Source of the DNA: Mycocentrospora acerina
Taxonomy: Eukaryota > Ascomycota > Dothideomycetes > Pleosporales
Direction: 5' to 3'
Assembly: GCA_022701365.1 (NCBI GenBank)
Contig: JAKUHH010000216.1
Location: 930,001-994,000, forward strand
DNA length: 64,000 bases
The notes under the pieces are model-generated. The model did no database searches, was not told where the DNA came from, and saw nothing but the letters and a program-made list of their open reading frames with translations. The translations under genes were made by a program, and so were the position numbers. This document shows positions 53,518-64,000 of this stretch, piece after piece. The first letter of the stretch is position 1; the number at the start of each line of letters is the position of its first letter.

Positions 53518-55725
53518 ATGGCGCAGGAAACCAGTGGGCTGGAGAACCAGCTTCGAAATATGATACTGGGCAACGTCACTATCGGCAATGGTCAGACTAA
53601 CCAAGATTCTCATTCATCACAACCCCAACGAGGTCGTGGACGTGGGCGTGGAGGCTTCGTTCGTGGTTCCAACAGAAACCATGAACCTCAACATGGTCAC
53701 AATACAAGCCAAAGCTTCGACGGGTCTGGCGCACATCGAGGTTTTCGAGGCAGTAGAAACAACTTCAATAACCACCCAGATGCCCGTTATCGTCACCCTC
53801 GGGGGAACTCACAGCATCAATCTGGTCCTATCATGCATCAGAACGGCTCGACAGCACAAGAGGGCAGGCAAAATGCCCCAAGGCCGCCAAGACAGATGCA
53901 CAGTAACAACCCGGCACCTTCCCTCGAGTCACAGGCTGCATCTGGCGGGCACCCTTCCAGAATCCTTCAGCGACCGTCTGGTGGTGGTGCAAACATGCAA
54001 GGCCAAGGGCAAATGAATTCAAATGCCCAACGTCATCCACACTCACAGGCATCATCGTACCCATACAGGCCACACACGAATCAGCCGAGAGAAAATCCAG
54101 CCATGCAGATCGATCATCTGGATCACCTAGCATTGCAAGAGATTCCAAAGGTTCAGATGGAAACTTCCGAATACGAGGAGAAGGAGACGTTCAGGAAGCA
54201 CTTGGAGTCAATCTTCCAACAGGCATTTGCAGAGGGGTACTCCGGAGAATTGGCGACCATCTCACTCGTCAGCTTTGGTAGTCTGGCTTCAGGCTTTGCC
54301 ATGCCTGGTTCAGATATGGACCTGGCAGTTGTGCCCGGATGGAAAGACTCCTCCAGACCGGATCGAGTCGGAATAGACCGAGATATTCCGCGACTCTTTG
54401 AACAGGCAGTCTTGGACGCGAAGATGGGTGGTCGCCTACTTACGAGGACGCGGGTACCAATTCTGAAGGTTTGCCAGAACCCTATGGACGAATTGTACAC
54501 TGCTCTCGTTGAAGAACGAAAGAAATGGAACGAGCTTCCTGAGGAGGAGCAGTACCCTGGGCAACTTTCTTTGCAAGAACCTTCATCGCAACCTAAGCCA
54601 CCAACCGAAACCAGCGGGGAAAAGCGGGCAGAGGTTGAGCAACATGCAAATATTCCAAAAACTAGTAGCGGGCCAACTGAGACATCGGGCGCAAAAGTTG
54701 ACTCAAACAATGCGCAAGACACAGTGACACAGCCAGATACAGCCACGAAATCGGAACAAGCTAGTGCTGACGGGACAGGTAATGCAACAAATAAGGATCA
54801 AAATCATCGCGGCGAGAAATCGTGGGCCCGTGAGAAGATCCTTGGGCCACTCGACTTTCCAAAGACAGGCGTCGGCATCCAGTGCGATATCAACTTCGAG
54901 AACCCACTAGGAGTCCACAACACCCATCTCCTCCGCTGCTACTCCCTCTGTGACTCACGTGTCCAGCCCATTGTCCTCTTCGTCAAATCCTGGGCCAAAA
55001 CGCGCAAAATAAACAGTTCCTACTCCGGCACTCTATCATCCTATGGATGGGTACTGATGGTACTGCACTACCTCGTCAACATTGCCCAACCCCCCGTGTG
55101 TCCCAACCTCCAGCACTCCGTCCCACAAACGAAATCTGCCTCCGACCTTGAGAAGTTCTTCAAAGACACCCAGATCGGCGACTACATGGTCCAATTCTGG
55201 CGGGATGAGCAAGCCATCACACAAGCGGCACAGTCAGGACAACTCACAAAGAACACCCAATCTGTCGGCGCACTTTTACGCGGATTCTTCCAATACTACG
55301 CCTCAGTGCAAAGTTATGGCTACGGGCCCCGTGCACCGCAGTTCTACTGGACGACCGAAGTCTTATCCCTGCGCTCACAAGGCGGTATCGTAACGAAGCA
55401 GAGCAAAGGCTGGGTGAGTGCAAAGACAATCCAAACGGCAGAGAAGAAAGTAACGAATCGGTACTTGTTTGCTATTGAGGATCCTTTCGAGATAGACCAC
55501 AATGTTGCGAGGACGGTTACGCACCGAGGTATTGTGGCCATAAGGGACGAGTTCCGCAGGGCGTGGAGAATTTTGAGTGCTGTAGGAAGGGGCACGCAAC
55601 CTGAGGGAGGAATCTTCGATGAAGTAGTTGAGAACCTTCCGCCTGCCCCGGCGACAGCGACGACAAAGATGGCATCAGGAGCAGTAAGTGGCGAAAGTCA
55701 AGAGGAGAAGCTTGCCCAGAAGTAA
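53518..55725 (+). CDS. Cid1-type non-canonical poly(A) polymerase / terminal uridylyltransferase
   Basis: An intron-free 735-residue frame. The N-terminal 200 residues are disordered and RG- and Q/N-rich, with GRGRGRGGF near residue 35, typical RNA-binding sequence. The nucleotidyltransferase core has the helical turn SLVSFGSLASGFAMPGSDMDL, containing the GS motif and the first two catalytic aspartates. The third acidic residue is expected in IQCDINFENPLG. A long disordered insert (about residues 335-435, Lys/Thr/Asn-rich) separates these parts. The central and PAP-associated domains follow with LFVKSWAKTRKINSSY, LSSYGWVLMVLHYL and FQYYASVQ, then IEDPFEIDHNVARTV, the classical nucleotide-recognition segment. 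Cid1 enzymes add U or A to RNA 3' ends to mark decay; yeast Trf4 is a relative. Which nucleotide is used cannot be read here. Confidence 0.92.
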   Translation: MAQETSGLENQLRNMILGNVTIGNGQTNQDSHSSQPQRGRGRGRGGFVRGSNRNHEPQHGHNTSQSFDGSGAHRGFRGSRNNFNNHPDARYRHPRGNSQHQSGPIMHQNGSTAQEGRQNAPRPPRQMHSNNPAPSLESQAASGGHPSRILQRPSGGGANMQGQGQMNSNAQRHPHSQASSYPYRPHTNQPRENPAMQIDHLDHLALQEIPKVQMETSEYEEKETFRKHLESIFQQAFAEGYSGELATISLVSFGSLASGFAMPGSDMDLAVVPGWKDSSRPDRVGIDRDIPRLFEQAVLDAKMGGRLLTRTRVPILKVCQNPMDELYTALVEERKKWNELPEEEQYPGQLSLQEPSSQPKPPTETSGEKRAEVEQHANIPKTSSGPTETSGAKVDSNNAQDTVTQPDTATKSEQASADGTGNATNKDQNHRGEKSWAREKILGPLDFPKTGVGIQCDINFENPLGVHNTHLLRCYSLCDSRVQPIVLFVKSWAKTRKINSSYSGTLSSYGWVLMVLHYLVNIAQPPVCPNLQHSVPQTKSASDLEKFFKDTQIGDYMVQFWRDEQAITQAAQSGQLTKNTQSVGALLRGFFQYYASVQSYGYGPRAPQFYWTTEVLSLRSQGGIVTKQSKGWVSAKTIQTAEKKVTNRYLFAIEDPFEIDHNVARTVTHRGIVAIRDEFRRAWRILSAVGRGTQPEGGIFDEVVENLPPAPATATTKMASGAVSGESQEEKLAQK

Positions 55726-56286
55726 AAGAGGTGAAAATGAGAACCTTTGGGATGTTGACATGTACGACTTTCTCTAGTAGGCAAAAATTCACATGCCACG
55801 GTTTCCCTTGTATTCTTTGTGGTCGCAGGCAGGAAGAGAAATAATTGTATAGCAAAATATGAAGGAATCCAAGAAATAGGATAAATGATCTGCAACAGTC
55901 CTTACATCAACTGGGTAGATGATGACCGTGATAACCACCCACCCACAGTGTTCACCATATGCACATTCTCAACAAACGGCACGCATACATCATCAAACGC
56001 ATCAAACCAATTTAATATTCAATATCCTTTCCTGTCTCCTTTCATCCGATCTCATCTAATCTCGTTCACCTATCCATCCATCCATCCATTCCACGACAAA
56101 CGCCCAAGTACGCCAATATGGGTGGTAATAATCTAACCCCTCCATTTCTCCCAAAACAAAATATGCACATGCAATGCCCATCGCTGCCACACGAAAAATC
56201 AAAGAGCAGGGGAAAAACGCCATTGTCTAATGCTCTACGCAAAAGGATTGTACAATTGCTCAAAGCCACCAAAACAAATGTCAAAA
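55726..56286. other. Convergent intergenic region, nothing recognised
   Basis: 3' flanks of two convergent genes. A CCATCCATCCATCCAT run lies near 56070-56090. No gene is supported. Confidence 0.6.
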
Positions 56287-59200
56287 TCACCATTCCTTTG
56301 GGCCAAAGGTCTGACCCTCGGGGACAGTCTTGTACGAGCACGCTTTCCAGTCGCAGCCCTGTTGTAAAGAGTCAGCATCCAGTTGATGAGTGTAAAGAGA
56401 TGGAGAGGAAAGGGGCGGGGGGTGGGAACAACGAACCTGTTTGTATACTTCTGTGCCCCACCATTTGAACCCACTCATCCACCCAGGGAACACGATGCCG
56501 AAGAAAATCACCACAACTCCAAATGCCAGCCCAGAGTCCAGTGCCGCGCTCAGCATCATGTTATACTTGCGCCACCACTCCTTTCTGCGGTTTTTGATCT
56601 CGTAGTTGAAGATGTAGCACACAATTGCCCAGACGGAGAAATTGAGGCCAGTGGCTGGCGGTATCCAGCTTAGGCTGCCGAATACAACGGCGAGGTTGAC
56701 TTTTCGGAGAATGGATTTCCTGTTGTTGCGGGCAAAGTACCAGAGCACGACGGGGGCAATTGCGCCAATGAGGAAGGCCCAGACGAGAGGGCGGTAGAGT
56801 GCGCCGGGCCCGAAGAAGCGCGCGGGTCCTACAACGCCCCAGAGGATGCTGCCGTTGAAGTGGACACGCGCGATAGGACAATTGAAGCCGTTTATAGCCT
56901 GAGGTGTGCAGATGCCGGGGATGAAGTTGAGCATCCAGTTGAGCACGCCGATCTGGGTGAGACTCGAGATGATAGTGACGGAGAGCTGAAGCTTGAAGAG
57001 AATTTTCGGCGGGATTTTCATGTACTGGCCAAGTTTGAGGTCAGAGGCAAATTTGAGACCTTGGGTGGAGGAGATGTAGCCAAAGGTTGTAAAGACCATG
57101 TTTGCGACTGGGCGGCCAGGGAAGAGGACTCCACATATGAGTTGGCAAATGAGGTAGATGCTGCTCTGTTGGTTTGTAATGGCCATCACGATGCCAATTG
57201 GAATAAACAGAATCGCGCCCAGTCCAAGTGCTAGCAAGAGGCCATACCATGGTAGGTGAACGGGATAATACTCGACTACGAACATGCCAACAGCGGCCAT
57301 GCTTACGCCAGTCAGGACATACCAGGTTAACGGCACATCTTCGTATCTGCGCATGAGTCGGTTATGCACATCCTCTGCGGTCAGTAGGTCCTCCATCTCT
57401 GGTTCTGATGTTGTGCTACTCCTAACTCGGTGTAGGGTGGGCGATGCAGCGCGTCCGTTACTATCAATGTTGGTGACCAAGGGCTCGTAGTCAGTCGACG
57501 ACGTCTTCCGAATTTCGGCCCAAGAACTTCGCCATTGTCTCCAGATGTCCCTTCCGTGCCACAATCCTGTATGCGACAACAGTGCCGTCAGAGCCGCAAA
57601 CTGGAGTGCATAGCTGAGTACGTAGGTAATTGGGAGAAACACTCGACTGTACTCATTGTACGCTGCCTCGTCAAAGACAAAGTCCTTTGTCAGAATCTTG
57701 CTGACATCGTAAGGCTTCCCTCTATTATCCCATACAGCGGCCGACAGAATTGGCATGTATGAGGAGTACATGACGTTTGCATAATCTGTGACATGTGAGT
57801 ATGTTCTGCGTATGCGGTGCTACTAGGTACGTACACATGAGAGGCGCCATGATCCACATGACAACTACAAGACCGCCCAGGATGTTAAGAGCCGCCCAAA
57901 ATGGTGTGACAAGCGGAGATCCAATATAAGCAATCTGCGCCCAGTCAAAGGTTACGGGAAACAATCCAAGTCCAGATGCAATTCCGAACTGTGGGAAATT
58001 AGCCAAAGCATATTAAGGTGAAAAAGAAGCTACGTACAAGGTTGGCAACTACAACGTTCTTAGGCGCAAACCAAGTAATAACGCTGAAATAACTCAAAGC
58101 CGGGAATAGGAGACCGGGAAGGAAATAGAATGCGACCGAGCCCGAAAAGACGCGCACGAAGAATTTGCGGGGTGCAATAGTCCAACCATCGGCAGGCTTG
58201 TTTTCTTCCTTGTGCAGTGCAGTGAACATGGCTGTAGATACTAATGTGCTCGGCCATATCATGCCGCTGGGACGTACAAGGTAGCGTCGCGTGAGACCAG
58301 CTAACGAATACCCTAAAATTTGTGTAGAGAGAATCAGCAAGACCTGGTATAGGATACCCAAGTCTTGATGGTAGAACTTGACTTGCTCAACGATGACCTG
58401 CAATCACATTAGTCTTGTGCGATGTGGGGTGAGACGAGCAAACTAACATCGGTAGCAAACGCGAATCCAAAAGACACATTGCTGCTGACATAGACGCAAC
58501 AATGCTCTTTGGCGTTCCAAGACCCCTGTGCGAGCCAAAGCCGGAGCCGACGTCCTAACGAAGCTCTTCGATATGGTGTTTGTGAGGTATGAATAGTTTT
58601 TTGTAGATATCCGTTAACAAAGACTTGTTCAGGATCATCAGGTCTTTTGAATATCTGATCCCAGAAGAGGCCAAGAGGGTGGACAAGTAGAAGGGCAATA
58701 ATAGGAGTAAGACTAACGCTAGGGTATCGTAGGGAAAAGAACAGGTTGGTGGATGAACCGGCAATAGCAAAGAGAATCGACAGAAACCACATGCGTGGAG
58801 TATCAATGGATAGTGAAATGTCGTCCGTAGCAGCAACGGAAGCTCTGACCTGGGCATAGGGAGAATTGTCTAGAGGGTTGCCCTTGACGTCATGCAAATC
58901 GTCGTCGTCGGAAGTCTCAACCTCATCAACATCTGCGCTACTCAACGATGACCCAGCACCATCAAGTAGGGAGGATGCGCCGGCTATGGAGGGATCCATG
59001 CCGCTCGCATTAAATCGGGCTTCAACACGAGTTTCTTCATGGCCTCCAAGCCCGTCGCTGAGCGTTTGACTACTGCGGCCCACGTCTCTTTTTCGCCGCG
59101 ATGTGAGAATCGGCTCACTTGTTGTCAATTCATCGTCACTGCGATTCAAAGATGTCCGAGAATGGGCGTTGGCAAGCCGACTCTTTCCCTTCTTCTTTCC

Positions 59201-59746
59201 ACGATGTAAGATATTGGTCACGTGTTGGTCATCAGACTCATCAGGGCTCACAGAGAGAGACAGAACTGGCAAACCGCCATAGGAGCCTATGCTTGAAATC
59301 AGCTCATATCTTCAGGATGTTACATGCCTGAACGCATCAGCTTTGGAGCGTACTGCTGCAAGCTTCGCGCACAAGCCGGAGGGACGCTTCAAACTGAGTT
59401 CACAAGCCTGTTTTCTTGGCTTACCTGTGCCCTGCGCCGGAGACGATCGTACAAGGAGCGGTACGCGAGACATCGCTTTCCTGACGGACGAAGAAGAGTT
59501 CTCTTTAGCAAGACCGGAATCGCGATCGTCATGAGGTCTCGTTTCGGTTGTGGCTATGTTCCTTGATAATCCTGGAAGGAGCTGTAACTCAAACTCGCCG
59601 CTGCCTAGGGATGAGGAAAGTTCCACGTTTGTGTCACCAGTATGTAGCGGGTTGGGCGCAGATGTCACAGGAGGACTTAACGCGCCCGCGGCGTCCAGCT
59701 CCATAAGTAAATATGTTGGTGTGGCCACACAGGCATCAATGTGCAT
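56287..59746 (-). CDS. OPT-family oligopeptide/metal-chelate transporter
   Basis: Six exons: 59425-59746, 58448-59286, 58038-58397, 57835-57988, 56437-57785 and 56287-56358, giving 1031 residues; a start at 59704 (MELDAAGALSPP) would give 1017. The first 230 residues are a disordered, serine- and aspartate-rich tail. The membrane part carries about 15 hydrophobic segments. OPT signatures include FLSILFAIAGSSTNLFFSLR, LLVHPLGLFWDQIF, GVLFPGRPVANMVFTTFGY and LKLGQYMKIPPKILFK. A 140-residue soluble loop after segment 8 (EDVHNRLMRRYEDVPLTWY) is usual in fungal members. The last exon is 72 nt and ends WKACSYKTVPEG. OPT proteins import small peptides, glutathione or siderophore/metal complexes with protons; substrate unknown. 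The splice after GCGCCTCTCATGT uses GTACGT; alternatives break the frame. Donor GTTCGT precedes the last exon. Confidence 0.93.
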
Positions 59747-60144
59747 GCAAGGGCTAGGGACGCGACACCGAAAAGGCGCAAGTGCTTCGTGTGAGGCCGG
59801 GTAATAATCAGATGATCTGATAATCGGTCGAAAGCGTGGGATTAAACAGGAATAGGAGTCAGAGATTGATGTCTAGACGGCTAGATCCGGTATCTGAGTG
59901 GGGAGCGCCGTGATGATTATAACAATGATTGGACAAAGTTTGAGCGGGCGGCACGGGCGCTGTGCGTAAACTCTGCGCATCATCACGCACTTTCTCGGGG
60001 CATTTCAACCTTGAACCCTGAATCTTTGGTTGACAGCTGCGGCTATGTATGCAGCACCTACACCGCATCCTTCTATTCTACAAATACTGTACAGAACTGT
60101 TCACAATAGTTCGCAGTGATGTCGTCACCTCTCCGCAATTCCGA
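59747..60144. promoter_or_regulatory. OPT promoter with a small inverted repeat and GATA-like site
   Basis: At 59807-59821 the sequence is ATCAGA-TGA-TCTGAT, an inverted repeat, directly joined to TGATAA (59818-59823), which matches WGATAR. Peptide transporters are often under nitrogen-responsive GATA factors, but one site proves nothing. Confidence 0.3.
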
Positions 60145-61644
60145 CTATTTAACATCCACGTGCCCAGCGATGCCCACATGGCCTTCCCGCTGCTTGTGAC
60201 CAGCGGTGAGGCCCTCTACCATACTGATGGCGCCCTCCACATCGTCCTTGTTATACAGGAACAATCCCTGTAGGGCTGCTGTGCTCACCGAGTCGATGAG
60301 ACCCAAATCTTTGGCTTTTGCCAAAAATCTCTGCTTCGCATGACCGCCTACGTCAAATTCGGCGTAAAATCGGTCCCACAGCTGCTCGATCTGGTACTGA
60401 GTTGCTTCCCCAAGACGAACCGTCATATCCACACGACCGGGCCGAATAAGAGCCTCATCTAATCTCTCAATGTGGTTAGTTGTCAGGAAGATGATGCGCT
60501 CTTCAGCACTGGCTACCCCGTCAAGAGCATTTAGCAGTCCGGAAAATGTAACGGAAGCGCTTGCGAAGCCATCTGGCCCAGGTGACTTTCGGTTCATGAA
60601 CGCGACATCCACGTCCTCAAGTAACACTAACGTTCGTCGCGGAACTTTAGTCAGCAGATGGTTCAGCCGGTCATCTGTGAGACCCCGCTCGCTAACGTTC
60701 AAAATGGCAATGTTGAAATCCAAATGCCCAGCCAAGGCTTGAATGAAGGAGCTCTTTCCCGTTCCCGGGGGTCCATAGAGCAGATAACCCCTTCTGTATG
60801 GAATTCCGCGGTCAAGATACCAAGTGCGCGAGGAGATGAATGCCTCCATGTCTTCCACAATTTTCTCCTTGACGCCCCGCTCGAGTGCTACTGAGTCCAG
60901 AGGACGCTTGCGTTTAGGCTCTCCAAACGGCTGCCACGCAGTTCCCATAGAATTGTATATGATCGTTTTTCCCTCTTGTGACTGCTGGTAGAGTTTGTGC
61001 GCTTCGGCAAATATGTCCTCAAATATGCTACGATGCGAGTACAAAGTAGTCAAACTTATTGTTTCGAAAGGCTCGCCGCCGTTGATTTCGAGGGCGTTTT
61101 GCTGTCGCTGTCTGTCGACTAGGATGAAGGCGTTTCCGTAGCGAAGAAAGTGTCTGCCAGGACCGGGGACGAAGTGAAAGTGTGCGGCGTGCGAAGGGCC
61201 GTCCTGAGGCGCTGAGGTTCGTACCTGCAGGTGGTGCATGCGTGGATCGATACGATTGAGGACTTTGTTCAGCAAGCCGCTTTGCGCCACCGACTGAGTG
61301 CCAGTTTGCTGCGTTCTGTGGTAGGTAGTCATCCATTGAAGAAGCCATGGATAGGCGGCGTCATGGCGCGTTATCTCCAGATCAACCAGCATGCGCCGTC
61401 GCACAAACGCAGCACCATGCTGTAGTCCTTTCTGGCCTGTACGCGCTGCAACTCCAAGCGCGGCGAGACCAAAGCCCTATACAATTGTGAGCACACCACC
61501 GACCCAGGGTATCGACATGGATGTCCAGCGTACGGCGGCGAAGAAAGGGTTTTCAGTAAATTGCGCAAAAATTGTACCAGAAGCGCCACTGCTGCTGGGG
61601 GCGAACTGCTTTACCAGCTCTTGGCGGGGTGTGTTGGGGTCCAT
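60145..61644 (-). CDS. bcs1: Mitochondrial AAA chaperone BCS1
   Basis: Two exons, 61534-61644 and 60145-61476, giving 480 residues. The intron (61477-61533, 57 nt) is open up to its last codon, TAG, so unspliced reading gives a false in-frame stop. Joined, it reads TENPFFAAGFGLAALG, the single membrane span near the N-terminus. Next comes the BCS1-specific region (RRRMLVDLEIT to YRRGYL), then the AAA core: Walker A YGPPGTGKSS, Walker B LVLLEDVDVAF, sensor TTNHIERLDEALIRPGR. BCS1 translocates the folded Rieske protein into complex III in the inner membrane. Length and order match the yeast protein (456 residues). It is divergent from the RNA-binding gene with 376 bases between start codons. 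Confidence 0.96.
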
Positions 61645-62020
61645 GAAGATGTCAAAAGTTCAGCATGCCATCATACCAAAAAAGATGCATGGAGGCCCAA
61701 GCGCAAGCTTCCAGGAAACGCGACATCGATGCGGCAGGCACCGCACTGTATTATGGCACAGGAAAAAACTTTCAGAACTAAAAATTGGCATTCCTCAGGG
61801 CTGTTTATGCGTCATCCAAGTGTTGCTGCCAAGATGCTATGCGGTGAACTGCGGAGGCTGTACGGGGGTGAGAAGATCTGGGGAAACCGCGACCGTGAAC
61901 TGCGCTAGAGCAAGCTATGGCCCCTTCTTTCCACTTATCGACCACGGCGCCCTCAAGATAGCTGATCACTTTTCTGTGAGCTCTCCTGAACAGCTCCAAA
62001 AGGCGTGTGCTTCTTCTCCT
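61645..62020. promoter_or_regulatory. Divergent promoter between BCS1 and the RRM-like gene
   Basis: 376 bases, no recognised motif. ORFs across it are shadows. Confidence 0.5.
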
Positions 62021-63345
62021 ATGTACGCCATGGCCACTGTAACCATAGGCAGAACCTACTTTGAGGCCCTCTTAAGAAGGTCAGTAATATATCAATCAAG
62101 TGCTTGGGTGTTGCATCAGCCCGATTGCTGACCAGTTCGACAGGGCCGAGTTTCACACCTCTGGGCGAGAATTCGAGTTGGAGCCCAGTCTTTCAAATAT
62201 TGTGACCGTCTCCAAGGCAGAACATGAATACCTACTTCAGGCAATGCGAGAGTACAACCGGCTCAAGAGTGCACTTTTTCGTGGGGGCTTGACGACCGAC
62301 ACTCTGGAGACACTGCTAGCAGGCGAGAGCAGAGTCCCAAGCGATGAACCATCGCAGTACGACTATACTTCTGAAAAAACACTCGCCGGGCCGAGCAATG
62401 CTCCTATGACCACGAGCACATTACATTACCTCGAAACCTCCCATGCCTCGAACGACACTGCTGTCGGAGGACCTCAGCCTCATTTTAACCACCAATCTCA
62501 CAGCTACTGTCCACCCGAGTCCTTCTCCTCCACCTTCCCCAAAGTTGACAGAGATCACGATCAAGACTTCAAGCATCGCGGAGTTCCTGTTCACGATCAG
62601 CGTACCATCCTCGTCTCTAACCTCTCCGAACGAACGACACACAAGGATCTAGCGAGCATTGTTCGTGGCGGACGGCTATTGGACATATTTCTTCGCAATG
62701 ACCGATCAGCTACCGTCTCATTTGTCGAAGGGGCCGCAGAGTTTCTGGCCTATGCCAAACGCAACGACATCTACTTGCACACAAAACGTGTAAGTATCCC
62801 CTTGGTGATCACTGACACAGCTTTTGCTGACGGCTCTTGTCTAGTTGGAGTTCCGATGGAGCGATCGTCAATTCCATGTGCCGCAGCATGTTTCAAGCAA
62901 GATTGTCAAAGGAGCTTCTCGAAACCTCGTGGTACGGGGTGTTGCTGGGAAGCTCACAGTCGATCAGATCCGCGATCACCTGAACCATATCCACAATCTC
63001 GTGGTTATCGATGTATTTTTTAAAGGCAGCAACGCGTACATCTTCACGAATTCGATACACAATGCGCTGTTTGCCCGGACTTGTATGATGTCCCGTACGG
63101 TATACAAAGGAGTACGCATCGACTGGCATCCAGATGAGTGTGCTGAACCCCTACCACGGAGTAACCCGAAGTCACAAATTCCCACTCTACCAGTCTTAAC
63201 GAGATCCATACCCGCTGCAAACCCATATGCGCTCCTCGACACTGGCTCTGGTACCGACTCGGAGTCTGAAGAGGATGAGTCGTACGGAGCGAATGGTGTT
63301 TCCGTTGAAAACGGCTACAACTGGGCCGATGCCGTGGTGATTTGA
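62021..63345 (+). CDS. RNA-recognition-motif-like protein
   Basis: Three exons: 62021-62079, 62144-62789 and 62845-63345, giving 401 residues. The first short exon supplies MYAMATVTIGRTYFEALLRR, and the join uses the acceptor at 62143 (GACAG), giving RRAEFHTSGREFEL; the nearer AG at 62134-62135 would break the frame. Residues 40-160 are mixed, largely disordered, with a short helix VSKAEHEYLLQAMREYNRLK. Two RRM-type folds follow: one around RTILVSNLSERTTHKDLAS and ATVSFVEGAAEFLAYAKR, the second around RNLVVRGVAGKLTVDQIRDH and NAYIFTNSIHNALFART. RNP1 aromatic residues are poorly conserved. Resembles fungal negative-regulator-of-differentiation RRM proteins, but I do not claim orthology. The C-terminus is acidic (GTDSESEEDES) and ends NWADAVVI. 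Confidence 0.8.
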
Positions 63346-64000
63346 CTAAGCTAACTGTAAAAAAAACCACCCCTAGCATTCTTTTCTCACGTCGCTCTTA
63401 GCAAAGATGTGCTATTCTTCCCCCTGGTTGATTCGTTGGAATTACTGCTCTCTATACTCTCTGCTTCGCCAACAATTCTGACAGGAAAACAGCCTTAGGG
63501 CTAGGCTTTAGACTAATTTTAATATGTGAGAAATATCACGCCGAGCGGAAACACGGAAGCCTATTTGAAGTGAATGCTCCGAACATACATCGTTGCAGGA
63601 GCTAAGTCGGGTCTACTTCATTTAACGTAGGCGTAATCCGGAGCATGGTTGCTATTTTCCTATATGTAGATACCCCCAGGCGTTTTCCATAACCCGATAA
63701 TTCTCCTCGACACATTGATGGATCAAGAATTTTTTTATGTTTTGGGCTTCATATCTTTTCTTGACTGAGCACCTTTCGTGTTTCCTGGAGTGTAGCTAGT
63801 TACCAGCACCTCCAAGAGTATCCGGAACCAGAGTGCCGAGCATTAAGAATCCATGAGATTATGAGACCATGAGATCATGCATGAACCTGACCTTCTCACA
63901 CGTGTATACTTACTCAAAGACTCACGTGATGTGCAGTTGAAAGTCCATCGTAGCACGGCACCTCGCATTTTTTTCGACTTGTTAATCGTAGACTCGGACC
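63346..64000. other. Right edge, 3' flank, nothing recognised
   Basis: No ORF of note. ATGAGATTATGAGACCATGAGATCATG short repeats lie near 63852-63880. Confidence 0.6.

Noticed and set aside
61477..61533. In-frame TAG suggesting that BCS1 is a pseudogene
   Set aside because: The stop is the last codon of a 57-nt GTACGC..TATAG intron; removing it restores the expected membrane span NPFFAAGFGLA.
1..64000. tRNA, rRNA, CRISPR array or intact transposon
   Set aside because: By eye I found no paired A/B box with a cloverleaf, no spaced direct repeats, and no transposase or reverse-transcriptase motif. A tRNAscan or RepeatMasker run would be needed to exclude small or decayed ones.

Overview
The window is nuclear DNA of a filamentous ascomycete, most likely a dothideomycete (Pleosporales-like gene content; this is inference from protein resemblance and cannot be narrowed by eye). 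The evidence is short introns of 49-100 nt with GT..AG ends and CTAAC/CTGAC branch sites, fungal-only families (OPT transporter, Zn2Cys6 regulator, MAL-type permease), and compact intergenic regions. About 24 genes are supported, plus a few doubtful ones. Where exon borders are given, they were placed by splice motifs, reading-frame continuity and family resemblance, and the lengths add up to whole codons.

Layout. 1-15 kb is housekeeping and GC-rich: the edge of a small unknown gene, a GPHR-type Golgi membrane protein, a universal-stress-domain protein with acidic tracts, a divergent pair of zuotin (ribosome-associated J protein) and a GRIP golgin, and an SRPK kinase. A 164-base N gap at 15751 sits between two poly-G runs. 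16.4-23.6 kb is a carbohydrate block, all on +: a GH31 alpha-glycosidase, a regulator with two C2H2 fingers plus a Zn2Cys6 finger, and a MAL-type sugar permease, which together look like a self-contained alpha-glucoside/alpha-xyloside uptake-and-hydrolysis cluster.

23.6-34 kb is AT-richer and accessory: a salicylate-hydroxylase-like FAD monooxygenase with nine exons, a membrane-anchored ALDH3-like protein that appears to lack the catalytic cysteine, a LigB/DODA-type ring-cleaving dioxygenase, and a tandem pair of paralogous proteins of no known family. The monooxygenase and dioxygenase suggest hydroxylation and opening of an aromatic ring.

34-64 kb returns to mostly conserved genes: SAM50, UBC6, a hexose-type MFS transporter, a gene-poor 3.8 kb stretch, a proline-rich membrane-tailed protein, a broken ORF next to HGH1, HGH1, another MFS protein, TFIIF alpha, a Cid1-type nucleotidyltransferase, an OPT transporter, BCS1, and an RNA-binding-like protein. 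I saw no rRNA, tRNA, CRISPR array or recognisable transposon.
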